Assembly: GCA_964550375.1 (NCBI GenBank)
Contig: CAZJYX010000016.1
Location: 1-64,000 of the forward strand
Length of the DNA stretch: 64,000 nt
Direction: 5' to 3'
Source: JAAYXS01 sp964550375
Lineage (GTDB): Bacteria > Planctomycetota > Phycisphaerae > UBA1845 > Fen-1342
The translations under genes were made by a program, and so were the position numbers. The notes below the pieces were generated by a model. That model saw only the letters and a list, made by a program, of their open reading frames with translations, was not told where the DNA came from and ran no database searches. Positions 25,781 through 33,765 of the stretch are shown here, piece by piece; positions within the stretch are counted from its first letter, which is position 1, and every line of letters starts with the position of its first letter.

Positions 25781-25808
25781 CGGGCCGCGGCGTTGTGGCC
25801 GCGGCCCG
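25781..25808 (-). terminator. Hairpin downstream of catalase
   Basis: Perfect 10-base-pair stem (CGGGCCGCGG / CCGCGGCCCG) with an 8-base loop, 70 bases beyond the catalase stop and upstream of the ferritin-like gene. There is no T-tract after it; it is a candidate for attenuating read-through. Confidence 0.45.
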
Positions 25809-25881
25809 CGTCGCCGGCCATGAGAGCTTCCCGATCAGAACCGCAAAAACGGCCGGTGAACCACGTCCTAAGCGCGGCCGC

Positions 25882-27327
25882 CTACCGTCCGCCGAGTGCC
25901 TTGCGCACACCCTCCGCGTACGCCGGATCGGCCTTGGCGAAGTGGCCGATCTGCCGCTCGATGATCTCCTGCGGCACACCCTGCATCGCCTTGGCGATGG
26001 CGTGGTGCAGGCGGCCGCGCTGCTCGTCCGTCATCAGCCGATACAGGTTGCCCGCTTGCGTGAAGTCGTCGTTGCCCTCGCGATGGTCGTAGCGGTCGGC
26101 GTCGCCGCTGATGCGCAAAGGCGGCTCCTTGAAGCGCGGGTCCTCCACCGGCCCGCCGCGGCTGTTGGGCTCATAGTTGACCGCGCCGCCGGCATTGCCG
26201 TCGAAGCGCATCGGTCCATCGCGATGGTACGTGGCGACCGGACAGCGCGGCTTGTTCACCGGCAGGCTGTCGTAGTTAACGCCCAGGCGATAGCGGTGTG
26301 CGTCGGCATAAGAAACGATGCGGAACTGGAGCATCTTGTCCGGGCTGTGACCGATGCCGGGCACCATGTTGCCGGGCGAGAAGGCCGACTGCTCGACCTC
26401 GGCGAAGTAGTTCTCCGGGTTGCGGTTCAGCTCCATGATGCCGACCTCGATCAGCGGGTAGTCGCCGTGCGGCCAGACCTTGGTCAGGTCGAACGGGTTG
26501 TAAGGCGTCTTCTCGGCCTCCATCTCCGGCATGACCTGCGCCATCATGCGCCACTTCGGGAAATCCCCCTTGGCGATTGACTCGTACAGGTCGCGCTGGT
26601 GGCTCTCGCGGTCGCGCCCAATGAGCTCGGCCGACTCGGAGCCGGTTATCGTTTGGATACCCTGCATCGTCTTGAAGTGGAACTTGACCCAGAAGCGTTC
26701 GTTCTTCGCGTTGATCAGGCTGTACGTGTGGCTGCCGTAGCCGTTCATATGACGGTAGCTCTTGGGCAGCCCGCGGTCGGAGAACAGAATCGTGACCTGG
26801 TGCAGGCTCTCGGGCGAGAGCGACCAGAAGTCCCACTGCATGGCGTTGCAGCGCATGTTCGTGGCCGGGTCGCGCTTCTGCGTATGGATGAAATCGGGGA
26901 ACTTGTACGCGTCGCGGATGAAGAACACGGGCGTGTTGTTACCGACCAGATCCCAGTTGCCCTCATCCGTATAGAACTTCATCGCGAAACCGCGGACGTC
27001 GCGCTCGGCGTCGGCCGCGCCGCGCTCGCCGGCCACGGTCGAGAAACGCACGAAGCACTCGGTTTTCTTGCCCACCTTGGAGAAGATGCCGGCCTTGGTG
27101 TACTTGGTGATATCGCCGGTGACCGTGAACGTGCCGTAAGCACCCGAGCCCTTGGCGTGCACGACGCGCTCAGGAATGCGCTCGCGGTTGAAATGGGCGT
27201 GCTTCTCAAAGAGCTGCCAATCCTGCACGAGCAGCGGGCCGCGCGGCCCGGCGGTCAAAGAGTTCTGGTTGTCGGCCACGGGAATGCCGGCCGACGTCGT
27301 GAGCTGCGTTTTCTTATTCTCGGCCAT
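25882..27327 (-). CDS. katA: Monofunctional heme catalase
   Basis: 481 residues, the size of small-subunit (clade 3) catalases, which dismutate hydrogen peroxide in the cytoplasm. Distal His57 lies in RVVHAKGSGAYGTF, the distal Asn in VGNNTPVFFIRD at about 128-139, and the proximal heme ligand Tyr340 in FRIVSYADAHRYRLG. The substrate-channel and NADPH-region sequences are normal, and no truncation is seen. A strong Shine-Dalgarno sequence (GGAAGGAG) precedes the ATG. It sits 98 bases downstream of the PerR-like regulator on the same strand, the usual partner of peroxide-induced catalase. Confidence 0.95.
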   Translation of the reverse strand: MAENKKTQLTTSAGIPVADNQNSLTAGPRGPLLVQDWQLFEKHAHFNRERIPERVVHAKGSGAYGTFTVTGDITKYTKAGIFSKVGKKTECFVRFSTVAGERGAADAERDVRGFAMKFYTDEGNWDLVGNNTPVFFIRDAYKFPDFIHTQKRDPATNMRCNAMQWDFWSLSPESLHQVTILFSDRGLPKSYRHMNGYGSHTYSLINAKNERFWVKFHFKTMQGIQTITGSESAELIGRDRESHQRDLYESIAKGDFPKWRMMAQVMPEMEAEKTPYNPFDLTKVWPHGDYPLIEVGIMELNRNPENYFAEVEQSAFSPGNMVPGIGHSPDKMLQFRIVSYADAHRYRLGVNYDSLPVNKPRCPVATYHRDGPMRFDGNAGGAVNYEPNSRGGPVEDPRFKEPPLRISGDADRYDHREGNDDFTQAGNLYRLMTDEQRGRLHHAIAKAMQGVPQEIIERQIGHFAKADPAYAEGVRKALGGR

Positions 27328-27425
27328 GACGATCTCCTTCCTGCTGAGGGTGGTCCACCTTCGAAAGCGTCAAATTCCAGACATTGTCCAATTTCACGGC
27401 GGCCGGTCGGCGCGGCGCAACGCAT

Positions 27426-27824
27426 TCAGGAGCGGCGTTTGCGGCCGCGCAACACGACCTGGTAATCCTTGACCTCGAAGTCCCGCAGCGCCTGCTGGCC
27501 CGTGACCCGCAGCGCCGTCCAGGGGACGTCGTAGATTCTGCCGGTTTCTTCGTCAACGAAATGATGATGCGCGGCCACCCGCGGCTCGAACACCACCACG
27601 CCCTCCTTGAGCACCTGCGACTTGATCAAGCCCTTCTCGACCATCAGGTTCAACGTGTTGTACACCGTCGCCCGCGAGAGCGTCGGGCAGGCCTGCCGAA
27701 CATGCTCCCAGACCTCGTCCGCCGACGGGTGCGCCGCCGTGGCCAGAACGTACTTGGCCACCGCGATGCGCTGCGGCGTCGCCTGGATGCCGTGTTCGCG
27801 CAGAATCGCCATCACGCGCTGCAT
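27426..27824 (-). CDS. perR: Fur-family peroxide-type repressor (PerR-like), without the Cys zinc site
   Basis: 132 residues from ATG 27824. N-terminal winged helix: ATPQRIAVAKYVL, HPSADEVWEHV (regulatory His) and the recognition helix LSRATVYNTLNLMVEKGLI, the Fur signature. The dimerisation domain has EPRVAAHHHFVDEETGRI; the two structural CxxC motifs of Fur/PerR are absent, as in Irr-like and some PerR proteins. Metal ligands His/Asp around HHHFVDEE remain. The neighbouring catalase and ferritin-like genes argue for peroxide or iron-peroxide regulation rather than ferric uptake. The promoter overlaps the translation start, suggesting a leaderless message. Symbol assigned by context; Irr-like is the alternative. 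Confidence 0.85.
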   Translation of the reverse strand: MQRVMAILREHGIQATPQRIAVAKYVLATAAHPSADEVWEHVRQACPTLSRATVYNTLNLMVEKGLIKSQVLKEGVVVFEPRVAAHHHFVDEETGRIYDVPWTALRVTGQQALRDFEVKDYQVVLRGRKRRS

Positions 27825-27860
27825 GTGATTTAGACTAGGTTCAAACCGATATTCTGTCAA
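27825..27860 (-). promoter_or_regulatory. Promoter of the PerR-like gene with overlapping operator candidate
   Basis: On the minus strand TTGACA (27860-27855) and TAGTCT (27837-27832) are spaced by 17 bases, only 7 bases before ATG 27824, implying a leaderless transcript. The sequence TTTGAACCTAGTCTAAA across the -10 box is an imperfect inverted repeat that could be an autoregulatory Fur-type site. A partly similar site with the palindrome GACA-A-TGTC lies upstream of catalase near 27380. Confidence 0.55.
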
Positions 27861-28022
27861 CCTGGAAAAACGCCGGCGCCCAAGCTTGGCCACCACGATG
27901 ATGCTGCCACCGCGTCAGAGCCTAAATGTTTGTCTCACAGCTACATATGACTCTACACCTGCCAGGGCAAACCAGTACGCCGGCGTATTCCGCTTCTCAG
28001 GCCAATGTGGCCGCCCATTGCC

Positions 28023-29189
28023 TCATGCGCACCTGGCACCCTTCGATGGCGGCGCATCCCCCGACAGATGCGACACGAACTTCACGTACGCCTCCGCCCG
28101 GGCGGACCAGGAGTTCGCCGCCGCGAAGGCTTGACGCTTCGCACTATCTGGGGCGCGACGCGTCAACGCCGTCTGCAGGCAATCCGCGACCTCGGCCGGC
28201 GCGCGCGCGACGCTTACCAGATCCCCAAAGCTGCCCGTGTCCGCCACCGGCGTGGTCACGACCGGCTTGCCCAGCGCCAGGTACTCGTAGATCTTCACCG
28301 GATTGGCCGCATTGGCCACGTCGCCGGCCTTGAACGGCACCCAGCAGACGTCAAAAGCCTGCACGTAGGCCGGTACTTGTGCGTAGGGGCGCAGCCCGAG
28401 CAGGTGAGCGTTCGGCAGGTTGGCGATCGCGCGGAGGTCCCCGCGGTTGTCGTGCGGGCCGACAAACACGAACTCGCAATCCGGCAATGCCTGGAGCACA
28501 ACGCGCATCAGGTCCCAGTCCAGCCAGTCGTACAGGGCCCCCACGAAACCGACGATCGGCCGGCCGCTGTCGGGTAGGTCGGGCGGACGCGGCGCGGCGG
28601 CCGCCGCCGAGCGGAACCCGTCGGCGTCCACGCCGTTGCGGATGACCGCTATGGGCAGCTCAGGCCGGCGGGCGCGAATGCCGTCGGCCAATTGCTCCGC
28701 CACAACGACGGCCCCATCCGCGCGGGCAATCAACTCGTCCTCCCACTGCTGGTAGTGCCCGGCAAGTTCCGGACGCGGCACGTGCACGGCCAGATCGTCG
28801 ATGCAGTCATAGATGATGCGGCGGAACGGCAATTCGTCGAGCCAAGGGGTCCACAGCGGCGAAACAACCAAGGCGGCGGCCTGATCCCAGGATACTCGGC
28901 CCTCAAGCTGACGCCGCAGGGCACGCGCCCGGGCGCGGATGCCTCGCTCCAGGCGGACGCGCGATAGACGCGCCCACCAGCGCGCGGGGTATGTCGGCCA
29001 GGGGCGAACGACCGGGACCGCGTCGGCTTCGCGCAGCAGGCTGGTCAGACGCTCGGCAGCCGTGCGGTAGGACGGGACCTGCACGAAGGTAGTCGGCTGT
29101 CCGGCCCGCTGCCAGGCCTCGGTGAGCATGCGCGTGCGGCCAACCAGCTTGAAGTCCCAGGTTACCGCGGCCAACGAAACCAGATGCAT
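28023..29189 (-). CDS. Glycosyltransferase, GT-B fold (GT4-like)
   Basis: 388 residues from ATG 29189. The N-terminal domain begins MHLVSLAAVTWDFKLVGRTR. The C-terminal nucleotide-sugar domain has IVGFVGALYDWLDWDLM, EFVFVGPHDNRGDL, LLGLRPYAQVPAYVQAFDVC and NPVKIYEYLALGKPVVTTPV, where the Glu of KIYEYLALGKPVV is the GT4 donor-binding residue. Probably transfers a hexose in exopolysaccharide, glycolipid or O-glycan synthesis at the inner face of the membrane. It lies just downstream of a GT-C membrane glycosyltransferase on the same strand, 140 bases away. Donor and acceptor are not predictable. Confidence 0.85.
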   Translation of the reverse strand: MHLVSLAAVTWDFKLVGRTRMLTEAWQRAGQPTTFVQVPSYRTAAERLTSLLREADAVPVVRPWPTYPARWWARLSRVRLERGIRARARALRRQLEGRVSWDQAAALVVSPLWTPWLDELPFRRIIYDCIDDLAVHVPRPELAGHYQQWEDELIARADGAVVVAEQLADGIRARRPELPIAVIRNGVDADGFRSAAAAAPRPPDLPDSGRPIVGFVGALYDWLDWDLMRVVLQALPDCEFVFVGPHDNRGDLRAIANLPNAHLLGLRPYAQVPAYVQAFDVCWVPFKAGDVANAANPVKIYEYLALGKPVVTTPVADTGSFGDLVSVARAPAEVADCLQTALTRRAPDSAKRQAFAAANSWSARAEAYVKFVSHLSGDAPPSKGARCA

Positions 29190-29329
29190 GTGCCTGTCGC
29201 CTGTACCCACATCCGCGTGGGGCGTCCGACCGTCGGACCAACCCACACCTGCTGCGAAGATTCCGGGCAGTATAGCGGCCACGGCCGGGCGGGCGATGAT
29301 CCGGCGATTGCCGAACGCGCGCGGATTGC

Positions 29330-30958
29330 TCAGCCGTCGCCCCAATCGAACGCGAAGGCGTGCAGCCGGGCGGGCCCCGGAACATCGCGCACCAGCACGC
29401 GCCGGCTGCGACCGGCCAGGTCCGGATCGCTCTCCAGCAGCGTGAGCACGGCCTCGTTGCCGGCGCGTTCATAGCCCGTGCCGGTCTCGAAAAGGAAGTA
29501 GTCGGGGCGCTCGGTCAGGATGTGACGGCGCAGGGCGTCAAGGTACTCGGGCGCTTCATACCACGGCAACCAGGCCGCCCCCGCGTAGAACACGACGCGC
29601 CGCGGACTGGACCCGCTCATGATGCGCTTGGCGGAAATCTCCGGATCCTGGCGCGCCAGTTCGAGCGCTACTTCCGGCAGGTAGTCGTCTGCCGCGTTCG
29701 GCAGGCGAAGTGAGTAGGCGGCCAGCGGCAGCAAGGCGACCACGACCAGACCGATCGCGGCAACACGTTGCCAGGGGCGTGCGGCGGCGCGAAACGGCCA
29801 GGTCAACGCAATGGCCGCAAACGGCAACAGCAGCATGACGACCACCAGCAAATGCCGCGGCGCCAGGTAGCTGTGCTGGTGGAGCAGAATCAGCGTCAGC
29901 GTGAGATGCCCGACCATGCAGCCGATCAGACCGACGAGCGGCGGTCGCAGAACCTGGCGCCGCAAGGCCACCAATGGGAAGGCCGCCAGCAGCGGCACCA
30001 CCACCCGCCCGGCGCGAAAGAGCGTGTACAGCACCCAGGGCAGCAGCGCGTACGCGGGCAATTCCAGCGGCTGAAGCTTCGCCACGAAAAGCAGCGCGGG
30101 CGCGCCGGCGAGCCGGGATACCATGGCGTCCGGCACATGCGCGGCCGGCATGGCGGCCGCGGTTTCCTCGCCGCGGAACCAGTCCAGCGGGTTCTTGCCC
30201 AGCTTGGCCGTAAGGTCGCCCGTCGCCAGCCAGTAGGGGCTGGCGCAGACGCCAAAGGCCGCCAACAGCGTCAACATGCCCAGCAGCCGGCGCCGCCACG
30301 TAATTCGCAGAGCGACCAGCGCGGCCAACCCCGCCAGAATCACCACCAGCCCCTCAGGTCTGGTCAGGTAAGCCAGCGCGCCCGCCACGCCGCACAGGAC
30401 CGCGGACCTGATGTGTTCAATGCGCAGCATGGCCCAGGCACCGAGAAGGTAGAACGCCGCGTGCAATTGGTCGGACATGACCTCCGCTGACAGCCAAACG
30501 TTTAGCGGCAGCAGTGCCGCCAGCGCCAGTGCCGCCACGGCCGCCGCGTTGGGGTCGATCGGCAACTCCAGCCGCCGTGCGAGACGCCGCGTCAGCAGGC
30601 CGGCCAGCAGGACGATCGCCAGGCCGGCAATGCCGGCGGCGACCTGCCCGCTGCGCTGCCACGTCATGGGGCCGTCCGCGGCCCCGAGCGCCCGAGTCAG
30701 GCGCTGGCTGGCGAGCACGGTCAGCGGGAACAGCGGATGCTGGTGCGTCGTCGGCCGGCGCAGGTAGGCCCAGCCTTCATCGCCCAGGTCCCGAGCGTAT
30801 TGGCAAAACGTGACGCTGTCGCGCGCAATGCAGGGCATCATTGCGGCGACCATCGTCCGCCAGGCGGCCGCCACGACAATGATGCCAACAGCCAGCCACA
30901 AGAGCCGGCGCGCCGCGTGCGCGGGGGGCAAGGCGGCTGATTGTTCGACTTCCGGCAA
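29330..30958 (-). CDS. GT-C membrane glycosyltransferase (PMT/ArnT-like)
   Basis: 542 residues if started at TTG 30958, which has GAGAGGAG eight bases upstream; the frame is open further, to 31090, but would overlap the divergent gene. About ten transmembrane helices. The first periplasmic loop has ARDSVTFCQYARDLGDEG, with the acidic residue expected for the lipid-phosphosugar-using GT-C enzymes, and THQHPLFPLTV follows. The C-terminal periplasmic domain is small (GAAWLPWYEAPEYLDALRRH). Such enzymes add sugars from polyprenyl-phosphate donors to protein or lipid outside the membrane. It probably acts with the GT4 protein downstream. Confidence 0.8.
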   Translation of the reverse strand: MPEVEQSAALPPAHAARRLLWLAVGIIVVAAAWRTMVAAMMPCIARDSVTFCQYARDLGDEGWAYLRRPTTHQHPLFPLTVLASQRLTRALGAADGPMTWQRSGQVAAGIAGLAIVLLAGLLTRRLARRLELPIDPNAAAVAALALAALLPLNVWLSAEVMSDQLHAAFYLLGAWAMLRIEHIRSAVLCGVAGALAYLTRPEGLVVILAGLAALVALRITWRRRLLGMLTLLAAFGVCASPYWLATGDLTAKLGKNPLDWFRGEETAAAMPAAHVPDAMVSRLAGAPALLFVAKLQPLELPAYALLPWVLYTLFRAGRVVVPLLAAFPLVALRRQVLRPPLVGLIGCMVGHLTLTLILLHQHSYLAPRHLLVVVMLLLPFAAIALTWPFRAAARPWQRVAAIGLVVVALLPLAAYSLRLPNAADDYLPEVALELARQDPEISAKRIMSGSSPRRVVFYAGAAWLPWYEAPEYLDALRRHILTERPDYFLFETGTGYERAGNEAVLTLLESDPDLAGRSRRVLVRDVPGPARLHAFAFDWGDG

Positions 30959-31074
30959 CGGTGCTCCTCTCGAATCGCGGCAGGAAACGGGTGGTTCTGT
31001 TGGCGGCGTGATTATACGATGCGCCGCGGCAGGTGTCGTCGGCGGGCGGGGCGCTGGCATGGGAGCAGCCGGGC

Positions 31075-31818
31075 ATGCAGGTTCTGGCAATCGAGCCTTA
31101 CTTCGGCGGCAGCCACCGGGCGTTTCTGGAGGGCTGGATTGCGCACAGCCGGCACGCGTGGACCGTCTTGGGGCTGCGCCCGGCGAAGTGGAAGTGGCGC
31201 ATGCGCCAGGCGGCCGTCACGTGCGCGCGGCAGATGGCTGACGAGTTGGCCGCCGGGCACCGCTGGGACGTCTTGTTCTGCTCGGACATGCTAAACCTCG
31301 CCGAGTTTCGCGGGCTGGCCCCGGCGGGCTGGCGCGACTTGCCGGCGCTGGTTTACTTCCACGAGAACCAGCTCACCTATCCCGTGCAACACGAGGACGA
31401 ACGCGACTACCACTTCGGCCTGACGAACATGACCACCGCGCTGGCGGCCGAGGCCGTCTGGTTCAATTCCACGTTCAACCGCGACTCGTTCCTCGACGCT
31501 CTGCCGGCCATGCTCAAGCGCATGCCCGATCACCAGCCCTTAGAGGCGATTGAGCAGATCCGCGCCACGGCGGAAATCCACCCGCCGGGCATCGCGGCTT
31601 TTCCGCCGCGCGGCCCGCGGACCGCGGGACCGCTGCGCATCGTGTGGGCGGCACGCTGGGAACATGACAAGGACCCGGAAACGTTCTTCGCCGCGCTCTC
31701 AGAGCTGCAAGCGCGCGGCGTGCCCTTCCGCGTGAGCGTGCTGGGCGAGCGCTTCGCGCGCTGTCCGGCAGTGTTCGACGAGGCGCAGGCGGCTCTGCGC
31801 GAGCACCTTGACCGGTAG
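31075..31818 (+). CDS. tRNA-queuosine mannosyltransferase-like protein, N-terminal part ending at an in-frame TAG
   Basis: 247 residues from ATG 31075 (GGAG upstream) to TAG 31816-31818. The start MQVLAIEPYFGGSHRAFLEG, then LGLRPAKWKWRMRQAA, LFCSDMLNLAEF and YFHENQLTYPVQ are diagnostic of the DUF3524/GTDC1 family; human GTDC1 (QTMAN) mannosylates queuosine in tRNA-Asp. The beginning of the GT-B second domain (LRIVWAARWEHDKDPETFF) is present, but the donor-binding half lies beyond the TAG in the same frame (31819-32190). The stop replaces a residue before GYQARWGDYQAALLEADVF. Truncated here the enzyme should be inactive. It is divergent from the GT-C gene. Confidence 0.85.
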   Translation: MQVLAIEPYFGGSHRAFLEGWIAHSRHAWTVLGLRPAKWKWRMRQAAVTCARQMADELAAGHRWDVLFCSDMLNLAEFRGLAPAGWRDLPALVYFHENQLTYPVQHEDERDYHFGLTNMTTALAAEAVWFNSTFNRDSFLDALPAMLKRMPDHQPLEAIEQIRATAEIHPPGIAAFPPRGPRTAGPLRIVWAARWEHDKDPETFFAALSELQARGVPFRVSVLGERFARCPAVFDEAQAALREHLDR

Positions 31819-32190
31819 GGTTACCAGGCCCGCTGGGGCGATTACCAAGCAGCCTTGCTGGAAGCGGATGTATTCGTGTCCACGGCGCAGCACGAGTTCT
31901 TCGGAATCAGCGCCGTGGAGGCGCTGGCCGCCGGCGCGTACGTTCTGTTGCCGAACCGGCTGGCGTATCCGGAGGTGCTCGGCGCGGCGGCCTCGGGGAA
32001 CGCGGCGCGGTTTCTCTATGACGGGGGCCAGGTAGAGCTGGCGGAGCGGCTAACCGACCTGGCTGAGCGTGTGTCGCGCGGCGAGTTATGGGACGCTGAT
32101 CCGGCATTTGGCGTTCGGCTGGCCAAACGGTTCCGCTGGGAGAACCTGGCACCGGGAATGGACGACTCGCTCGCCAGGCTCGCGGGCTGA
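31819..32190 (+). pseudogene. C-terminal remainder of the queuosine mannosyltransferase-like gene
   Basis: The frame continues in phase directly after the TAG for 123 codons: GYQARWGDYQAALLEADVFV, then STAQHEFFGISAVEALAAG, the GT4 Glu motif (HEFFGISAVEAL), LLPNRLAYPEVLG, and the end at TGA 32188-32190. The first start codon after the break is TTG 31855, with no credible ribosome-binding site, so separate expression is unlikely. Together with the preceding 247 codons it would make a normal-length 371-residue protein. A TGG or CAG to TAG change, real or an assembly error, explains the break. Confidence 0.8.
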
Positions 32191-32605
32191 GCGACACCGT
32201 GACGCCGCGGCGGCCGAGGTGAATGGGGGCTGTTCCGCTGGCCGCCGGCCAATCCGTGCGGAAAGTCGCCGATCCTTTGCCGTGTGAGCCAACTGCCGCG
32301 TGCGGGATGTGTCAAGTGAGGCAGGTTCTGACGCGCGGATGGCCGCGCGACTTATGGGACCCGGCTGGCCGCTGCTCAGGTGCCACAACCAGCCGCCAAA
32401 CCTGCCCGCGGGTTGCATCGGGCCAGCCCGCTGAGGATACTTGATTCGTTGTGCAGTCTTGGCGGGCTGAGGCGGCACACTTGTGACAGCCGTCGGCCGA
32501 CGGGACCTGTCGGCGCCGGACCTGATTTGGCCCGGCGGTTTTGACGCTGATGAACGGTTCCAACGCCGACATCGGCCACAAAGTATCTTGATAGGAGGAC
32601 AAGGC
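32191..32605. other. Intergenic region, nothing recognised
   Basis: 415 bases upstream of the DUF1573 gene. I looked for tRNA-Sec and other structured RNA and found none; no clear promoter hexamers. The stretch after 32580 holds the ribosome-binding site GGAGG for the GTG at 32606. Confidence 0.5.
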
Positions 32606-33664
32606 GTGATTCCCTGGAAAGTGCGATGGTCGGCCCTGCTGTGCGTGGCCGGGATGGCGTGCCTGGCGCATGCCCAGCCCAAGATGGTCCTGGAGCCTGC
32701 GGCGTGGGATTTCGGCGAAGCCTGGCACGGTGAGTTGCCGGAGACCACCCTGCACATCAAGAACGTTGGGACGGAACTGCTGAAGCTCTCACGCATCCAC
32801 GCATGCTGAGGGGCTACTGCCAAGCAGCCGGTTCGGCTGGAAGTTCCCCCGGGCGAGTCCCTCTCTGTCCCAGTGACGTTCATCACAGCCAGGAAGCAGG
32901 AGAAGGTCAGCACGAAGGTTGTCATTAACAGCAACGATCCGCAGCAGCCCGAGGCCAGGTGGCAGATCTCCGGGTTCGTGAAGCGGACAGTAAACCGGTA
33001 CCCGGCCGGCGGCCTGTTCGTACTGTCGCTCGACGCCGGCCCCGGACAAACCGGTAGCATCCGTCTGGAAAACCAGATGGAGCAGCCGATGACGCTCAAG
33101 CTCCTCGAGCAATCGATAGAGGGCATCAAGTTCGATATCAAGGAACAGGAGCCGGGCCGCGTGTACGAGGTCAACGCAACCACCACCAAGGACTTCGACA
33201 TCGGGCAGGTGCGCGGCACCGTTACGTTCTTCACCGGCCTGGAGCGCGAGCCGAAGATGGAACTGCCGGTGTACGTGCGGATTTACGCCGGCGTGGAGAC
33301 GTCGCCGCGCGCGCTGTACGTGCATCCCGTCACGCAGAGAGCTCCGACCACGCGCACCATCATGGTGGAAAACTACGGCAACATGCCGTTCGTGGTGCGC
33401 GAAGCGCACTGCGCGCACCCGGGCGTGAAGGTGACCCTGGGCACTCTGCGCGTCTTGCCGCGACGTCCGGGCTCCAACGCTCCGTCCCCGGTGGCGCATG
33501 TCCCGGCGCAGATCACGTTGCCGCCGGGGCCTGATATCCCCCCCGAGGGCATCATCGTCGAGTTCACCACCAATCAGGAGTCGTACCCGAAGGCCCAACT
33601 GCTGATTACGACTGATACGCAGAAGTACAACCAGATCATGTACGGCGGCGACCCCGAGTCCTGA
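32606..33664 (+). CDS. Secreted DUF1573-domain protein with in-frame UGA at the conserved cysteine (possible selenoprotein)
   Basis: GTG 32606 has GGAGG 7 bases upstream. Codons 1-23 form a signal peptide. The DUF1573 domain begins MVLEPAAWDFGEAWHGELPE; then comes LKLSRIHAC, TGA at 32807-32809 (codon 68), GATAKQPVRLEVPPGESLSV, and NSNDPQQPEARWQISGFV, in one continuous frame to TGA 33662-33664. In this family the equivalent position normally carries the first Cys of Ser/Thr-Cys-Gly-Cys-Thr. A hairpin compatible with a bacterial SECIS element starts about 15 bases after the TGA. If Sec is inserted the protein is 352 residues; if not, it stops after 67 or restarts downstream. No selenocysteine machinery is in the window, so nonsense mutation is the alternative. 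Confidence 0.75.
32810..32849 (+). promoter_or_regulatory. SECIS-like hairpin after the UGA codon
   Basis: Upper stem CAGCCG (32825-32830) / CGGCTG (32834-32839), 6 pairs, apical loop GTT (32831-32833), 21 bases after the UGA. Outer pairs ACT/AGT (32816-32818, 32842-32844) and GGGG/CCCC (32810-32813, 32846-32849). The distance from UGA and a G at the start of the apical loop meet the published bacterial SECIS pattern. GC-rich DNA makes such stems by chance fairly often. Confidence 0.4.
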
Positions 33665-33702
33665 TCATATGCCGCTCGACGTGGCCTGAATCAACTGCCC
33701 CC

Positions 33703-33732
33703 AAAGACGCCGGACACCGCGTCCGGCGTTTT
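33703..33732. terminator. Bidirectional intrinsic terminator
   Basis: Perfect 9-base-pair stem ACGCCGGAC / GTCCGGCGT with a 5-base loop, preceded by AAA and followed by TTTT, between the convergent DUF1573 and uvrC genes. It can serve both strands. Confidence 0.85.
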
Positions 33733-33765
33733 CATGCGCCCGCTCGAACGCCGCTGGTGCTTGGG

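Noticed and set aside
31816..31818. Pyrrolysine or reassigned TAG
   Set aside because: TAG ends normal genes in this window and no pyl gene is present; nonsense change is simpler.
32191..32605. tRNA-Sec next to the selenoprotein candidate
   Set aside because: No acceptor stem with a long variable arm and UCA anticodon could be found.
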